A stretch of 21,181 nucleotides of DNA from CAMBRQ01 sp945870325. GTDB taxonomy: Bacteria > Bacillota > Clostridia > Lachnospirales > Lachnospiraceae. The position numbers were made by a program, and so were the translations under genes. Each line of letters opens with the position of its first letter. Position 1 is the stretch's first letter. The notes under the pieces are model-generated. The model saw nothing but the letters and a program-made list of their open reading frames with translations, had not been told where the DNA came from and ran no database searches. Below are positions 8,534 through 17,400 of the stretch, piece after piece. The DNA lies in contig NZ_JBNPMC010000054.1 in assembly GCF_050313795.1 (NCBI RefSeq), positions 1 through 21,181 of the forward strand, given 5' to 3'.

Positions 8534-11012
8534 GAACCAGTATGGACCTTTAACGCAGAATCAATATTATATAGATAAGACAGAAGCATTGGAGAAGGGA
8601 ATCGTAGCATTCCCTTCTATTTATATTGAGGGAGCAGCAGCGTCTGGGAAGACGACGGCGGTTAGGATGCTGCTTGCGAAGCATCCGGAAGTAAGGGCAG
8701 TTGTTTTCTGGATGGATGAGGAGAGGAAGAATCCGTCAGAATTTGCAGGCAGGCTTCGGGAATTGGAAGACGAGAATGCAAGAAGGTGGAATGAAAAAGA
8801 ATATACCGTGGATCAGCGGGAACGAGAAGAAATAAGATGGATAATCTTCGAGAATTTGAACGGAGTAATTCCGGTAGAGATGTTAGCGGAGATGATAAGG
8901 TTTACGCAGAATATGCCTCGCGAGGATAGGGTCATTTTAATTGGAAGAGATAGGCCGGAAGAAGGACTCTTGGAATTATTTTGGAAAAGACAGATGGAAA
9001 TAATTTCACAAGAAACATTTTTGTTTTCTAAAGAAGAGATATCTCGACTGGCTGAATATTCGCAAAGCATGCTTAAGCCAGAGAAGATATATGAAGAGAC
9101 CGCAGGCTGGGCGGGGTGTGTAGACATCATGCTTCGCATGTCTGAGAGGAATGTCGGGCAGGATGTGGAAGAACTGCGTAATAGTTATGAGATTAATACG
9201 TATATCCGGAAAGAGATATTAGGTGCATTGTCAGCGGGAGAGCAGGAAATGATGCGAAGGGCAGCAGTCTGTCCGTGGATTGACGAGGCGCTCTGTGCAG
9301 AAGTGTGGGATATTCCACATGCTGCGGACATTCTGGAGAGACTCGTAAGGAAAGGGATGCTTGTCCATAATAGGAGTAAGAAGCGCTGGAAGATGGCGGC
9401 TCTTTTCCGAAAAAATTATCAATATGGCAAGAAAGAAGATGGGTGGTATCAGACGCAGGGATTCTGGAAACGTCTGGGTGAGTGGTATGAGAAGAGTGGC
9501 TGCATCAAAGAGGCACTGCAATGCTTCCAAGAATCTGGGGATGCTGATACATATCGCCGTTATATGATAAAGTATTTTCACAAGATTCCATTCCTGGGGA
9601 TTGCTTATAAAGAAGTGCTGGAATGGAAAGATAGTTCGCCGGAGATTATCTACTTGCGGGGGATGTATGCGTATTTTCTTCAGAATCAGGAGGGGCTTCA
9701 GAAAGAACTCCGAAGGCTGGAGAAACTTGAGAAAAAAGATCAATGCAGCAAAGAGATATATCTGAATTTGATGTATGTTAATCCGGCAGTATCTTTGGAT
9801 GAGTGGCTGATATTGCTGGAGCAATTGTCGAAAAATGGCGATCCTCTTAGGTTATACGGAATGCTGGGCGGCTCAGTTACCTACTTGTGCGGAATGAGAG
9901 ATCTCTCGGGCTTATTCGCCTGTACCAGAAAAGAGGAAAATCGCAAAGCGCGTATCTGGAAAGATAACCTTGGTGAAATGGAATGGTTAGCATATCGGTT
10001 TGCCAGAATTGATTATTACATGGAAACAGAACGGCTGGATGCGCTTAAGGAAGAAGACAGGATATTGTTTGATCGCATGATGGGCGAGAAAGGAGTGCCG
10101 GATTCGGCATATGAACGAATTCCCTGGCAGATTCGCCTGGCGGGTCTGTATCTATTATGTAAAAGACAGATGATGGGATCTGAGGCAGAGTTAAATGAGC
10201 GTATTCAACAATTAGAACGGTCTCTGCGCAACGAAGAGGTAACTACTTGCGTGCGAAATGCAGAGGCTGTCAGCAGCGTATATTCACCATGGCGAAAAGA
10301 GTCGGAGAAGTTAACACGCTGGCTGCGCTATGCGGATCAGGAGAGGAATATAGAGATAAGAGAAGATAATTATTATTATTTCTGTTGTCAGGCGAAAGGA
10401 TATCTATTGCTTGGCCAGTATGAAAAGGCAGGAAAGATATTACGCCGGACAATCCCTTATCTCCGGAATAATAAACACTACCGATATCTGGCAGAGGTGT
10501 TGTTCCAGCAGGCGCTGATCAACTGGGAGGCTGGAAGACACAGCCAGGCACTGCAGAGCGTTATAGAGTCATTTCTGGTTAGCGGAGATTCCCGGTACGT
10601 GGGATTCTATACGAGTTATGGCAAGCGGGGAAAGAATGTGCTGGATGCATACATAGGATGGCTGCATGCGAATTCTCCGGAAGGCTGGCACAGAAAGAAG
10701 AAGTATAATTATGGCAACGTGCTTCGTATGCCCATGCAGGATTATATGGAGGTAATTCTACGATGTATCAAGCGGGAGTCCAGGAATAGCCAGGTGTTTC
10801 TTGAGGATGTCATGGAAGAGCGGCTTACCATGATGGAGACGATCATTCTTCAGGATATTGCAAGGGGGCTTACGAATGCGGAGATCTGTCAAGAGTTGAA
10901 TCTGAGACTGCCGACGGTTAAGAGCCATATTTATAGTCTGTATAAAAAATTGGGGGCGAACAGCAGGGTACAGGCAGTGCTTAAGGGGAAGGAGAAAGGG
11001 ATATTGGATTAG
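8523..11012 (+). CDS. LuxR-family STAND (MalT/LAL-type) transcriptional regulator
   Basis: A large regulator of about 829 residues. Walker A is GAAASGKTT (37-45). The Walker B region is IIFENLN (107-113), with E110-N111 in place of the usual DD, followed by a VILIGRDRPEE segment typical of MalT-like ATPases (hydrophobic strand then R). A long helical, TPR-like middle (about 320-740) is the probable ligand-sensing arm. The C-terminus (about 770-825) is a LuxR helix-turn-helix: LTNAEICQELNLRLPTVKSH, then SLYKKLGANSR. I start at ATG 8523, with AAAGG 9 nt upstream; ATG 8514 and TTG 8487 are in-frame alternatives. It overlaps the PqqD gene by 11 nt, so the two should be co-translated. It probably activates the divergent units of this peptide locus, especially the weak promoter before 11344. 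The signal is unknown. Confidence 0.85.
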   Translation: MQTKNQYGPLTQNQYYIDKTEALEKGIVAFPSIYIEGAAASGKTTAVRMLLAKHPEVRAVVFWMDEERKNPSEFAGRLRELEDENARRWNEKEYTVDQREREEIRWIIFENLNGVIPVEMLAEMIRFTQNMPREDRVILIGRDRPEEGLLELFWKRQMEIISQETFLFSKEEISRLAEYSQSMLKPEKIYEETAGWAGCVDIMLRMSERNVGQDVEELRNSYEINTYIRKEILGALSAGEQEMMRRAAVCPWIDEALCAEVWDIPHAADILERLVRKGMLVHNRSKKRWKMAALFRKNYQYGKKEDGWYQTQGFWKRLGEWYEKSGCIKEALQCFQESGDADTYRRYMIKYFHKIPFLGIAYKEVLEWKDSSPEIIYLRGMYAYFLQNQEGLQKELRRLEKLEKKDQCSKEIYLNLMYVNPAVSLDEWLILLEQLSKNGDPLRLYGMLGGSVTYLCGMRDLSGLFACTRKEENRKARIWKDNLGEMEWLAYRFARIDYYMETERLDALKEEDRILFDRMMGEKGVPDSAYERIPWQIRLAGLYLLCKRQMMGSEAELNERIQQLERSLRNEEVTTCVRNAEAVSSVYSPWRKESEKLTRWLRYADQERNIEIREDNYYYFCCQAKGYLLLGQYEKAGKILRRTIPYLRNNKHYRYLAEVLFQQALINWEAGRHSQALQSVIESFLVSGDSRYVGFYTSYGKRGKNVLDAYIGWLHANSPEGWHRKKKYNYGNVLRMPMQDYMEVILRCIKRESRNSQVFLEDVMEERLTMMETIILQDIARGLTNAEICQELNLRLPTVKSHIYSLYKKLGANSRVQAVLKGKEKGILD

Positions 11013-11051
11013 GAAGGATTCGATAAATCTCCATTTATCCGATTAACAATC

Positions 11052-11096
11052 GCATAGTGATTATGGAAAACTTTCCATAATCACTATGCTTTTTTT
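11052..11096 (+). terminator. Strong rho-independent terminator
   Basis: GCATAGTGATTATGG (11052-11066) pairs with CCATAATCACTATGC (11075-11089), with further A-T pairs inside, and is followed by a T tract from 11090. It lies 40 nt after the LuxR stop and separates the PqqD-LuxR unit from the downstream unit. Confidence 0.9.
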
Positions 11097-11343
11097 CTTT
11101 TAGTTTAGAGGAACATCAAAATAAAATGCAAGAGAGTTATGGGAGGAGGGGAGGTGGTGAAAGAGAATGGAAATAGAAAGGATAAGAAAAGAGATAAAAC
11201 GGAGAAAAAATAAAAATATTCTAATACTTAAGACTGAGGTGAATGAACGTAATTGAGGTATAATATTTAAGATTCAATGTTATACGGTGGATTAGATAAA
11301 TCGGAATTTACTTTCAAGATGCGAGGTAAAGAGGAAAGAAAAT
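11097..11343. other. Gene-free leader region with purine-rich tract
   Basis: This intergenic stretch holds no convincing gene. Positions 11121-11220 are almost all A and G on the + strand. A possible 18-codon reading frame (GTG 11157 to TAA 11211) after GGAGGGGAGG was considered and not accepted. The promoter candidate for the next unit lies at 11235-11264. Confidence 0.5.
11235..11264 (+). promoter_or_regulatory. Candidate activator-dependent promoter of the precursor/kinase/radical SAM unit
   Basis: A consensus TATAAT (11259-11264) has no recognisable -35 box. Instead TGAGGT occurs twice, at 11235-11240 and 11254-11259, 19 nt apart. A good -10 without a -35 fits a promoter that needs an activator, and the LuxR-type protein encoded upstream is the obvious candidate. 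The next start codon is 80 nt downstream. Inference only. Confidence 0.4.
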
Positions 11344-12060
11344 ATGGATAAAAAACGAAGAAAGAAGAAAAAAGGGGTGCCTGTATGGCTGCTGGTGGCA
11401 TCGATATTGATTCTACTTTTGGTAATCGGGATGATTGTATACAAGAAGCTGGGCAAGGGAGGAGAAAATGACAATATTGATCAGGCAGAAGAACAGGGTG
11501 GGAAGCTGGTGTTCCCCTACCAACTGGATGATGGAAAATTAGAAGTAGAGTCCGTGTTTCGGTATTCAGGGATAAATCCAGACTGCGAAGATGAAGAGGG
11601 CGAGGATATTGCAGCTGTTCAGATTAAGAATTGCTCTGAGGAATATCTGGAATCCGCGGAATTTGCTATCACAACGGGAGATGGAATGAAACTGATATTT
11701 ACAATTACGGATCTTCCGGCGGGAAGTATCGTGATGGCATTTGAAGTGGAGAATAAGGAATTTGCAGCAGGGCAGACAGTCAAAAAGATTGAAGCGAATA
11801 CTAGTTATTCTTCCGATGCATCGATGCATAAGGAGACTATAGAAATTTTCGGAGATGATTCGGAGATTGGATTGAAGAATGTATCAGCAGAAACAATCCA
11901 GAATATGACATTGACATATCACTGTGTTTTGGATGGTGCCTATTTTGGAGGAAAGAGTTACCAGAAGAATGTGGAGGTTTTAGGAGCAGGAGAGAGCATC
12001 ACATTGGACGCTTTGGAATGTTACTTAGGGGAAGCAGCAGTTGTTAAGATAAGTTATTAA
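11344..12060 (+). CDS. Membrane-anchored protein with two beta-rich extracytoplasmic repeats
   Basis: A 238-residue protein with no family I can name firmly. The N-terminus is lysine/arginine-rich (residues 2-10), then one hydrophobic segment (about 13-33, VWLLVASILILLLVIGMIVY), then an acidic linker and about 190 outside residues. The outer part seems to hold two similar beta-rich units: one with AAVQIKNCSEEYLESAEFAI and a DLPAGS loop (about 88-150), one with IGLKNVSAETIQNMTLTY and VLGAGES (about 177-238). This 'v.ikN.s' layout recalls FxLYD/DUF4352-type modules. AGAGGAAAG precedes ATG 11344. It stands first in the unit with the precursor peptide (23-nt gap), so it may be an anchor, receptor or immunity partner for the peptide product; this is inference. 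Confidence 0.6.
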   Translation: MDKKRRKKKKGVPVWLLVASILILLLVIGMIVYKKLGKGGENDNIDQAEEQGGKLVFPYQLDDGKLEVESVFRYSGINPDCEDEEGEDIAAVQIKNCSEEYLESAEFAITTGDGMKLIFTITDLPAGSIVMAFEVENKEFAAGQTVKKIEANTSYSSDASMHKETIEIFGDDSEIGLKNVSAETIQNMTLTYHCVLDGAYFGGKSYQKNVEVLGAGESITLDALECYLGEAAVVKISY

Positions 12061-12083
12061 AGATTGTAAAAAGGAGATAAATT

Positions 12084-12329
12084 ATGAAAACATATGAAAA
12101 ACCTAGAGTGTACTTTGAAAAATTTGAATTATCACAGAATATAGCTGTTTGTGATTATACGCTTGGCGCTGCAGATGTGAATGCATGCAAAATCGTGAAG
12201 GATAATTTCGAAGATGACGGAGAAGATTTTACTGGTGGATTTACAGATAAGAATCTTTGCACGGTTCCTGTTAGTGTTTATTGTTACACTGATGGAAGTG
12301 GTACGCTTCCTTCTGTTTTCCAGTCCTGA
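12084..12329 (+). CDS. Candidate RiPP precursor peptide (YEKP-leader type)
   Basis: An 81-residue peptide. The N-terminal half looks like a leader: MKTYEKPRVYFEKFELSQNI, with the YEKP start and an FELS helix that I associate with Clostridia peptides next to PqqD and radical SAM genes. The remainder is acidic and rich in Gly, Asp and Thr with four Cys (C23, C35, C59, C67), a GG at 51-52 that could be a cleavage or leader/core boundary, several Tyr and Ser/Thr, and a C-terminal Ser (S81). It has a strong AAGGAG (12071-12076). Its stop overlaps the kinase start by 1 nt (TGATG), which ties it to the modifying enzymes by translational coupling. No transporter or maturation peptidase is in the window. 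The modification type cannot be read from sequence alone. Confidence 0.7.
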   Translation: MKTYEKPRVYFEKFELSQNIAVCDYTLGAADVNACKIVKDNFEDDGEDFTGGFTDKNLCTVPVSVYCYTDGSGTLPSVFQS

Positions 12330-13204
12330 TGCTGAAAGAAAAGACATGTTTTGATATTGCTGGGCTGACGATTGAATTGGAGACGGAAGTACCGATGGCA
12401 ATTACAGAGAATTTTCTTCCGTTTCAGAAAAAAAGGGAAAAAGCAGATGTGGTTTTTAAGTATTCGGTATGTGAGAAACTGAGAGAAATATTTGGGACGA
12501 CTCTTTATTCCAGGATAGAATATGATGTAGTCCGCGGAGCGGATGGTCAGATATTTCGAGTGCATAAAGATCCACGAGATGATGGACGCATCTATGCTGT
12601 GTCATATATGGAAGCAGAGAGGGCGGAAGTGTGTATAAATCTCCTGAAAGGGAGCGAAGAACATTTTGATAATACCAATAATTCATTTTTTCATGCTGGG
12701 TGGGAACAGTTTTTCATACAAAAAGGAAGAATCATTCTGCATGCATCTCTTGTGAAGACAGAGTTTGGAGGTCTTATTTTCTCGGGAGTATCAGGAATAG
12801 GAAAGTCAACGCAGGCCAAGTTATGGGAAACGTTGGAAACAGCCACGCAGATTAATGGAGATCGCCCTATTTTGTATAAGAATGCAGAAAAATGGATGGG
12901 GTGTGGTTCTCCATACGCAGGTTCTTCTGAATGTTATGTGAATGAACAGGTGCCTGTTCGGATGATACTTTTGCTTAGACAGGGAATGGAGTGCCGGATT
13001 GCGCGGCTGCCCATGGCAAAAGCATTTAAGGAGATTTTTCAGAATTGTACGGTGTACAGTTGGAATCGAGAATATGTGGAGAACGTAGCGAATCTTGTGG
13101 CGGAACTGATCTGTGATGTGCCGGTATATTCTCTGACCTGTAGACCTGATAGAAGTGCGGTGGAAATTGTGAAAGAAGAATTAAAGAAGGAATATGTATT
13201 ATGA
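12329..13204 (+). CDS. HprK-like serine kinase of the peptide-modification type
   Basis: A 291-residue protein whose C-terminal half matches the HPr kinase/PEP-carboxykinase-like fold: ILHASLV with H138, the P-loop GVSGIGKST (153-161), and INGDRP with D178 in the place of the metal/catalytic Asp. The N-terminal ~130 residues are a divergent domain, not the HprK N-domain. True HprK acts on HPr of the sugar phosphotransferase system, but this gene sits between a precursor peptide and a radical SAM gene, so the peptide is the likely substrate. In the paeninodin-type lasso loci, HprK homologues phosphorylate the precursor's C-terminal Ser; the peptide here also ends in Ser. Start ATG 12329 overlaps the precursor stop, and the end overlaps the radical SAM start as ATGA. 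Confidence 0.75.
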   Translation: MLKEKTCFDIAGLTIELETEVPMAITENFLPFQKKREKADVVFKYSVCEKLREIFGTTLYSRIEYDVVRGADGQIFRVHKDPRDDGRIYAVSYMEAERAEVCINLLKGSEEHFDNTNNSFFHAGWEQFFIQKGRIILHASLVKTEFGGLIFSGVSGIGKSTQAKLWETLETATQINGDRPILYKNAEKWMGCGSPYAGSSECYVNEQVPVRMILLLRQGMECRIARLPMAKAFKEIFQNCTVYSWNREYVENVANLVAELICDVPVYSLTCRPDRSAVEIVKEELKKEYVL

Positions 13205-14358
13205 GTTTTCCAGAAAAAGTGGTGGTAGCTCCGCTGACAGAAAAACTATATCAAAAAGCAGCAAAAGAGAAAATTCCGCTGAATGGAACCTTTGAATTAT
13301 CACCGGTGTGCAACTTCGCATGCCGAATGTGTTATGTGCGAAAGACAGTGAAAGAGGTAGAAGCCCAGTCGCACAGGATGTTGACATTGGAGCAATGGAT
13401 CAGCCTGGCAGAACAGGCACGTAAAGAAGGGATGCTATATCTACTCCTGACAGGTGGTGAACCTCTTTTGTGGCCACATTTTTGGGAGTTATATGAAGCA
13501 TTATATAAAATGGGGTTTTTGATTGGTATTAATACCAATGGCTCTATGATTGATGAAAAAATAATAGAGCGCTGGAAAGAACACCCGCCTTATCGGGTGA
13601 ATGTAACACTTTATGGAGCAACAGATGATACTTATGAGAAGTTATGTGATGTGAAAAAAGTGTGCAGCAAAGTGAAGAATGCCATTTGTGCAATGGCGGC
13701 GGAGGGCATAACAGTGAAGTTGAACTGTTCTTTGACGCCATATAATGCCAGGGATCTGGAAGAGATGATTCAGTTTGCCAAGGATAAGAAAGTGGCTATT
13801 ACAGTTTCCACTTATATGTATCCACCAGTTCGGCGAGATGCGGAAATGACTGGAAAGAATGACCGCTTTCAGCCGGAAGAGGCGGCCTATTACCATTTGC
13901 AGCGCTATCGATATCAAAAAGGAGAAGATGCATACAGATTGTATCTGGAAAACATTCTAAAAGGACTTGCAGACCCCGCAGGACTTGAAGATTCCTGCAT
14001 TGATCCGGCAGAAGGAAAACTCAGGTGCCGGGCGGGCTCGGCAGCATTTTGGGTGACTTGGGACGGATATGTAACTCCTTGTGGGATGATGCCTGAGCCA
14101 AGGATTGACCTGACGGGCAGAAAGTTTTCTGAAGTGTGGAAGGAATTGGTAACAGTCAGTGCCGGGCTGCGTACTTCCGGCATTTGTGAACATTGTGCGG
14201 ATCAACAAATGTGTCATTCCTGTGCGGCAATGGCTTATGCTGAGACGGGGCAGGTTTCGGGAGTCCCTACGTATCTTTGTAAAATGGTTCGGGCAATGAA
14301 AGTAATAGCGAGAGATGAGTTGTCTCGTTCTGATACGGGTAACAACTGCGGAGAATAA
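13201..14358 (+). CDS. Radical SAM/SPASM peptide-modifying enzyme
   Basis: A 385-residue enzyme. The radical SAM cluster motif C-x3-C-x2-C is at C37, C41 and C44 (CNFACRMC). The SAM-binding TGGEP is at 84-88. The C-terminal SPASM region has seven Cys: C276, C294 (TPCGMM), C329, C332, C338, C341 and C360, the number expected for two auxiliary [4Fe-4S] clusters. Such enzymes install thioether, carbon-carbon or other crosslinks or epimerise residues in ribosomal peptides, with electrons from cellular reductants. There is no N-terminal PqqD-like domain, which fits the separate PqqD gene at 8249. The start overlaps the kinase stop as ATGA (13201-13204). The precursor at 12084 is the likely substrate; the large secreted protein at 14410 is a less likely alternative. 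Cytosolic. Confidence 0.9.
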   Translation: MSFPEKVVVAPLTEKLYQKAAKEKIPLNGTFELSPVCNFACRMCYVRKTVKEVEAQSHRMLTLEQWISLAEQARKEGMLYLLLTGGEPLLWPHFWELYEALYKMGFLIGINTNGSMIDEKIIERWKEHPPYRVNVTLYGATDDTYEKLCDVKKVCSKVKNAICAMAAEGITVKLNCSLTPYNARDLEEMIQFAKDKKVAITVSTYMYPPVRRDAEMTGKNDRFQPEEAAYYHLQRYRYQKGEDAYRLYLENILKGLADPAGLEDSCIDPAEGKLRCRAGSAAFWVTWDGYVTPCGMMPEPRIDLTGRKFSEVWKELVTVSAGLRTSGICEHCADQQMCHSCAAMAYAETGQVSGVPTYLCKMVRAMKVIARDELSRSDTGNNCGE

Positions 14359-14395
14359 TAAGCAGTTTTTAAATATAAATCTATAATAAGTGATT

Positions 14396-14402
14396 AAGGA
14401 GG
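14396..14402 (+). promoter_or_regulatory. Strong ribosome binding site
   Basis: AAGGAGG lies 7 nt before ATG 14410 and fixes that start over the internal ATG at 14419. The 51-nt gap after the radical SAM gene has no hairpin terminator, so the GH20 gene may be read from the upstream unit. Confidence 0.8.
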
Positions 14403-14409
14403 AAAGCGT

Positions 14410-17400
14410 ATGAGAAGGATGAAAAAAACGTTGGCATTACTTTTAGCACTCTGTATGACGGTGAGTTGTGTCTGTGTGACAGCTTTTGCTGAAAATAACA
14501 GCGGAACAACCGACAGTGCGGCTGCATTAGCAAATAACGCAGATGCGGATCGTAAGAATGACGCGGATGCAGTTGCTGAGAATGGAAAGAATGTAGATGG
14601 TGAAAATGAAACAGATGTAGATTCAGCCGACGCGCAGGATACCGAGACTGCGAATGTGGCGGCCTCACAGTTTCTTAATGGACAAGATGAGGATAATGTA
14701 ATGAGTACCAAAACCGGTGACGAATATCGGTATTCCATCGTCATGGTAGATTGCGGAAGAAAATACTTTTCTGTAGACAGTTTGAAAAGTATCATTGATA
14801 GTGCTTCAAGTGCCGGAATGTACTATGTTATGTTAGGTATCGGTAATGACGGAATGCGTTTCTTGCTGGATGATATGTCATTGACGGTAGAAGGTAAAAG
14901 TTATACCAGTGATGCTGTTAAAAATGCGATTCACAAGGGAAATGAAAATTACAGTAATTTTGATACAGATGAATTAACAGAGACAGATATGAATGCAATC
15001 ATGTCTTATGCAAGTACGAAAGGTGTGGAGATTATTCCGTTGATTAATTCTCCGGGGCATATGGATGCGATTCTTGATGCTATGGGAGAACTCGGCCTTT
15101 CCAATGTCGCTTATAGCCTGAACGGTCAAAGTTCTGAACGCACAATTGATGTAACAAATTCTGTTGCTACTGCGTTTACCCAGACTTTGCTTCAGAAGTA
15201 TATTACTTATTTTGCAGGACAGGGATGCACACTGTTTAATATGGGCGCAGATGAGTATGGAAATGACATTAATGGTACGCCGCATTTCTCTGATTTGATT
15301 AGAGGTGGCGGATATGGCAATTATATTACCTATTTGAATACTATTGCAGGAATGATAGAGACAGCAGGTATGACTCCGATGGCGTTTAATGACGGTATAT
15401 ATTACAAGAACAGTGTAAATTATGGAACAATTAACACCAACATTCTCGTTTGCTACTGGTCTAATGGGTGGTCTGGTTATGATCTCGCAACAGCCGGATA
15501 TTTGAAGGAACAGGGCTTCAAGCTGATTAATACGAATGGTGATTATTATTGGATTGTTGGTGGAAACCAGATTGATGCTTCTAAAGCAGCACAGTTTGAT
15601 AAAACTTCTTTTCCGAAACAGGGTGGTAATGAGATAATCAATGATCCAACCGGATCAATGTTCTGTATTTGGAGTGATTCTCCTCAGGCACAGGCGGATT
15701 CAAGTGTCGCAAGCAGTGTGTCTGCGGTTATTTCTGCTTTTGGTAATACGCTTCCAGAGACAACTCAAAGTGCTGTTCATGTGGATGTCGCCCATATTAT
15801 TGGTGCACCTGACAATGGTAAACTGACTGTAGAAGGAACTGTGATATTATCATTATCCAATAGTAAGAGTGCTGTATGGACTTCCTCTGATGAAAAAGTC
15901 GTTACTTTGGCTGCAGCAACAGAAAATGATATTTCTGCATTATCTACAGAAGTGAATGCAGACAGGGTTAAAGCCACTGCAGTAGGCGCCGGTACAGCTA
16001 CGATTACGGCGGCAGTTGGACAGAAGACGTATACTACCGAGGTGACAGTAGCTAATGCAGAGGAAGAAAATCAGGAAACGATTACTCTGGAGATGGGCAA
16101 AACAGATAGCAGGATACAGGCGGGAGTTAATAACCAGAATAATATAGATACAAGTAAGTATGATAGTAATGTGGCAGATGTTACAGTAGTTGGAACGGAT
16201 GCAACGCCAGTTTCATACAATTATTCTAAAACTTCTGTCAAATGTAAGAGCCTTTGCGATACTGATACGGAAGAGTGGAAAGCAACAGATTATTATTATC
16301 AGGCAGACGATGGTAATTATTATCCGCTTTATGCAAAACGAAGCAATGAAAAACAAGGTAGCATATTTACGTGGACAAAATATACTTGGACGTTTGGCTA
16401 TGAAGAGACGGATAACAATATAAAGGAGTGCGGAACGACAGAGAGTAGTCGGTGGGATTCAAACCCGACATCAGATATCTCGATCTACACCCGTACAGAG
16501 ATACCAGGAACGGATGCCTCAACAACGATCAATTTTGAAGGCGTCACTCCGGGAACGACCTACTACAAAGTTGGTGATATTACATATAAGATTGTGGTCA
16601 ATCCTATTGTAAAGTCAGAAAACAGGACAGTTACCTTTGGAGTTAGGGATACTATTCATGTGAATGTGCCGGAAGGCGGTTCTGTGGAATATCAGATAAC
16701 CAGTGGGCAGGATTTAGTCACGGTTGATAACACTGGTAACGTTACAGCAGGTTATGAAGCTGGTCAGGCAATAGTAGTAGCCACAGTAAAGACAGCGTCA
16801 GGAGTTGTTTATGGCACATATACCTATAACTACACGATTCAGAGTGAGGATCTTTCTAAGGTTGAACCGTTAAAGATTGAATATTGGATTACAAATGCAC
16901 AGGTTACTCCGGATGCAAAGGAAGGGGTTACTGTTAAGGAGGGGTCTGGAACAAGGACAGATGGGAATAATTATAAGTATAATTACTCTGAAGTTGCAGC
17001 GACTTCCGTAAACACGGAAAATGGAACTGCGCTTAGTAGTTTGATAAGTAGTACCGGTACTGGAAATGACAATCCGGTTGTTCTGTGGAAAGGTCGTATT
17101 TTAACTGGCGATAAGCAGGATAATACCGGTGGCCGTGATTGTACTCTTACAGTTGATAATGCTGTAGATTTCAAGTATATTCGTTATTACAATGGCGAAT
17201 GGAAATACTCTAATGATAGAACGACATGGACAAGCATTCCTTCCGTAGCACAGATTGTAGCGTATTATTTGCAGAAAACAACAGTTACACAGGCTGTAGA
17301 TACACTGGTAAAGGACTGGGGACCTGTAAAAGGACAAAGTGGTGTTGATTGGTTTGGATGGGGAAGTTCCTGGGCGTTAAGTTTTGCTGTAGTTTATGAT

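Noticed and set aside
11157..11213. 18-codon lysine-rich reading frame starting GTG after GGAGGGGAGG
   Set aside because: The tract is purine-biased throughout, so an open Lys/Glu/Arg frame and a ribosome-site look-alike are expected by chance; it is very short and has no promoter.
12132..12565. Antisense open frames across the precursor and kinase genes
   Set aside because: They lack ribosome sites, mirror the coding strand, and the + strand genes have clear domains and coupled starts. The same applies to the other antisense frames in the window.
12084..14358. Lasso peptide cluster
   Set aside because: The HprK-like kinase, nucleotidyltransferase and PqqD protein recall lasso loci, but there is no asparagine-synthetase-like cyclase and no transglutaminase-like leader protease; a SPASM enzyme is present instead.
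14382..14387. TATAAT box just before the GH20 gene as its own promoter
   Set aside because: No -35-like sequence at a suitable distance, and TATAAT-like strings are frequent in such AT-rich gaps; left as a possibility only.
14410..14490. Lipoprotein signal (TVSC) in the GH20 protein
   Set aside because: The residue at -3 is Thr rather than Leu/Val/Ile and a good type I site (AFA) follows seven residues later, so ordinary secretion is preferred.
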